From positions 1 through 6,972 of the forward strand of contig RPQK01000405.1 of the NCBI GenBank assembly GCA_003819755.1: a stretch of DNA of 6,972 nt, given 5' to 3'. The notes beneath the pieces are model-generated. The model made no database searches, was not told where the DNA came from, and saw nothing but the letters and a program-made list of their open reading frames with translations. A program made the position numbers and the translations under genes. Positions 6,745 through 6,972 of the stretch are shown here, one piece after another. Each line of letters begins with the position of its first letter. Within the stretch, counting starts at the first letter, position 1. The DNA is from Acidobacteriota bacterium. Its GTDB lineage: Bacteria > Acidobacteriota > UBA6911 > RPQK01.

Positions 6745-6875
6745 ACAGAGCCGTAAGCGGAGCGTCTTCAAGCGGAGCGACCCGGCCCGTACAGGCAGCG
6801 ACGTTTGTATCCCGGTTGGCTGCAAACTGTTCGGGCCGGGTCGCTCCGCATAAGACGCTGCGCTCACGGCTCTGT
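6745..6875. repeat. Large palindromic element, copy B
   Basis: The outer left arm (6745-6789) and outer right arm (6832-6875) are reverse complements apart from a few mismatches and one indel. The ends are ACAGAGCCGT and its near-perfect complement. The inner 18 bp GCGGAGCGACCCGGCCCG (6772-6789, 6832-6849) is identical to the core of copy A. Inside, ACAG/CTGT and GCAGC/GCTGC (6795-6799, 6819-6823) extend the stem to a 19-base loop. The right end overlaps the last codons and stop of the Pro/Ala-rich gene ending at 6864. No T-tract follows on either strand. Confidence 0.92.
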
Positions 6876-6972
6876 GGGGCCTGGAGCAGGTGCTGCTGTT
6901 GGCGCCGGCGCTGGAGTTGGAGGGGGTGCCGGACGAGCTTCCTTCACCTTTGGCCCCGGGGCTGGAGTTGGA
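6864..6972 (-). CDS. Partial: C-terminal Pro/Ala-rich tail of an unidentified protein
   Basis: On the minus strand a frame open from the window edge (first full codon at 6971) encodes 35 residues and then TGA at 6864-6866. The residues start PTPAPGPKVKEARPAP, continue Pro/Ala-rich, and end GPTEP. A 12-base direct repeat (6910-6921 and 6961-6972) is spaced 51 bases, a multiple of three, so the PTPA motif recurs in frame. Such tails are usually flexible linkers or cell-envelope-spanning segments. The last three codons (Thr-Glu-Pro) and the stop lie in the end of palindromic copy B. The N-terminal part is outside the window, so no function can be given. Because Pro/Ala-rich DNA is also open as Gly/Ala-rich on the other strand, the strand choice is probable, not proven. 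Confidence 0.5.
   Translation of the reverse strand, partial: PTPAPGPKVKEARPAPPPTPAPAPTAAPAPGPTEP

Overview
This window looks like a piece of a GC-rich Gram-negative genome, most plausibly an acidobacterium of the Solibacter/Bryobacter type. That assignment is an inference. It rests on a very large Oar-like TonB-dependent receptor with an N-terminal carboxypeptidase-regulatory-like domain, flanked by secreted TPR proteins, a combination common in that phylum. No rRNA or other phylogenetic marker is present.

Three well-supported genes all lie on the minus strand. In transcription order they are: a secreted TPR protein (6411 to 5389), the outer-membrane TonB-dependent receptor (4958 to 1296), and a secreted protein joining a carboxypeptidase-regulatory-like domain to TPR repeats (1189 to 194). 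A strong intrinsic terminator (1238-1272) follows the receptor and separates it from the last gene. The 3' end of a further minus-strand gene, coding a Pro/Ala-rich tail, enters from the right edge and stops at 6864. A possible 35-residue single-pass membrane protein lies on the plus strand at 6624-6731, divergent from the first TPR gene.

The gaps hold most of the unusual material. Two large cruciform-type inverted repeats (5227-5366 and 6745-6875) share the same 18-bp core in every arm and the same ACAGAGCCG-like ends, but have different loops and different mid-arm sequences that still pair. They look like members of a dispersed palindromic repeat family. The second copy overlaps the end of the Pro/Ala-rich gene and supplies its stop codon. 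At the left edge, an array of 13 in-register heptamers (33-123) faces four heptamers in the opposite orientation (140-167).

Functionally, the three main proteins probably act in the envelope: the receptor in the outer membrane taking up, or docking, an unknown ligand, and the two TPR proteins in the periplasm as protein-protein scaffolds. I see no mobile-element gene, CRISPR array, tRNA, rRNA or recognisable defence system.
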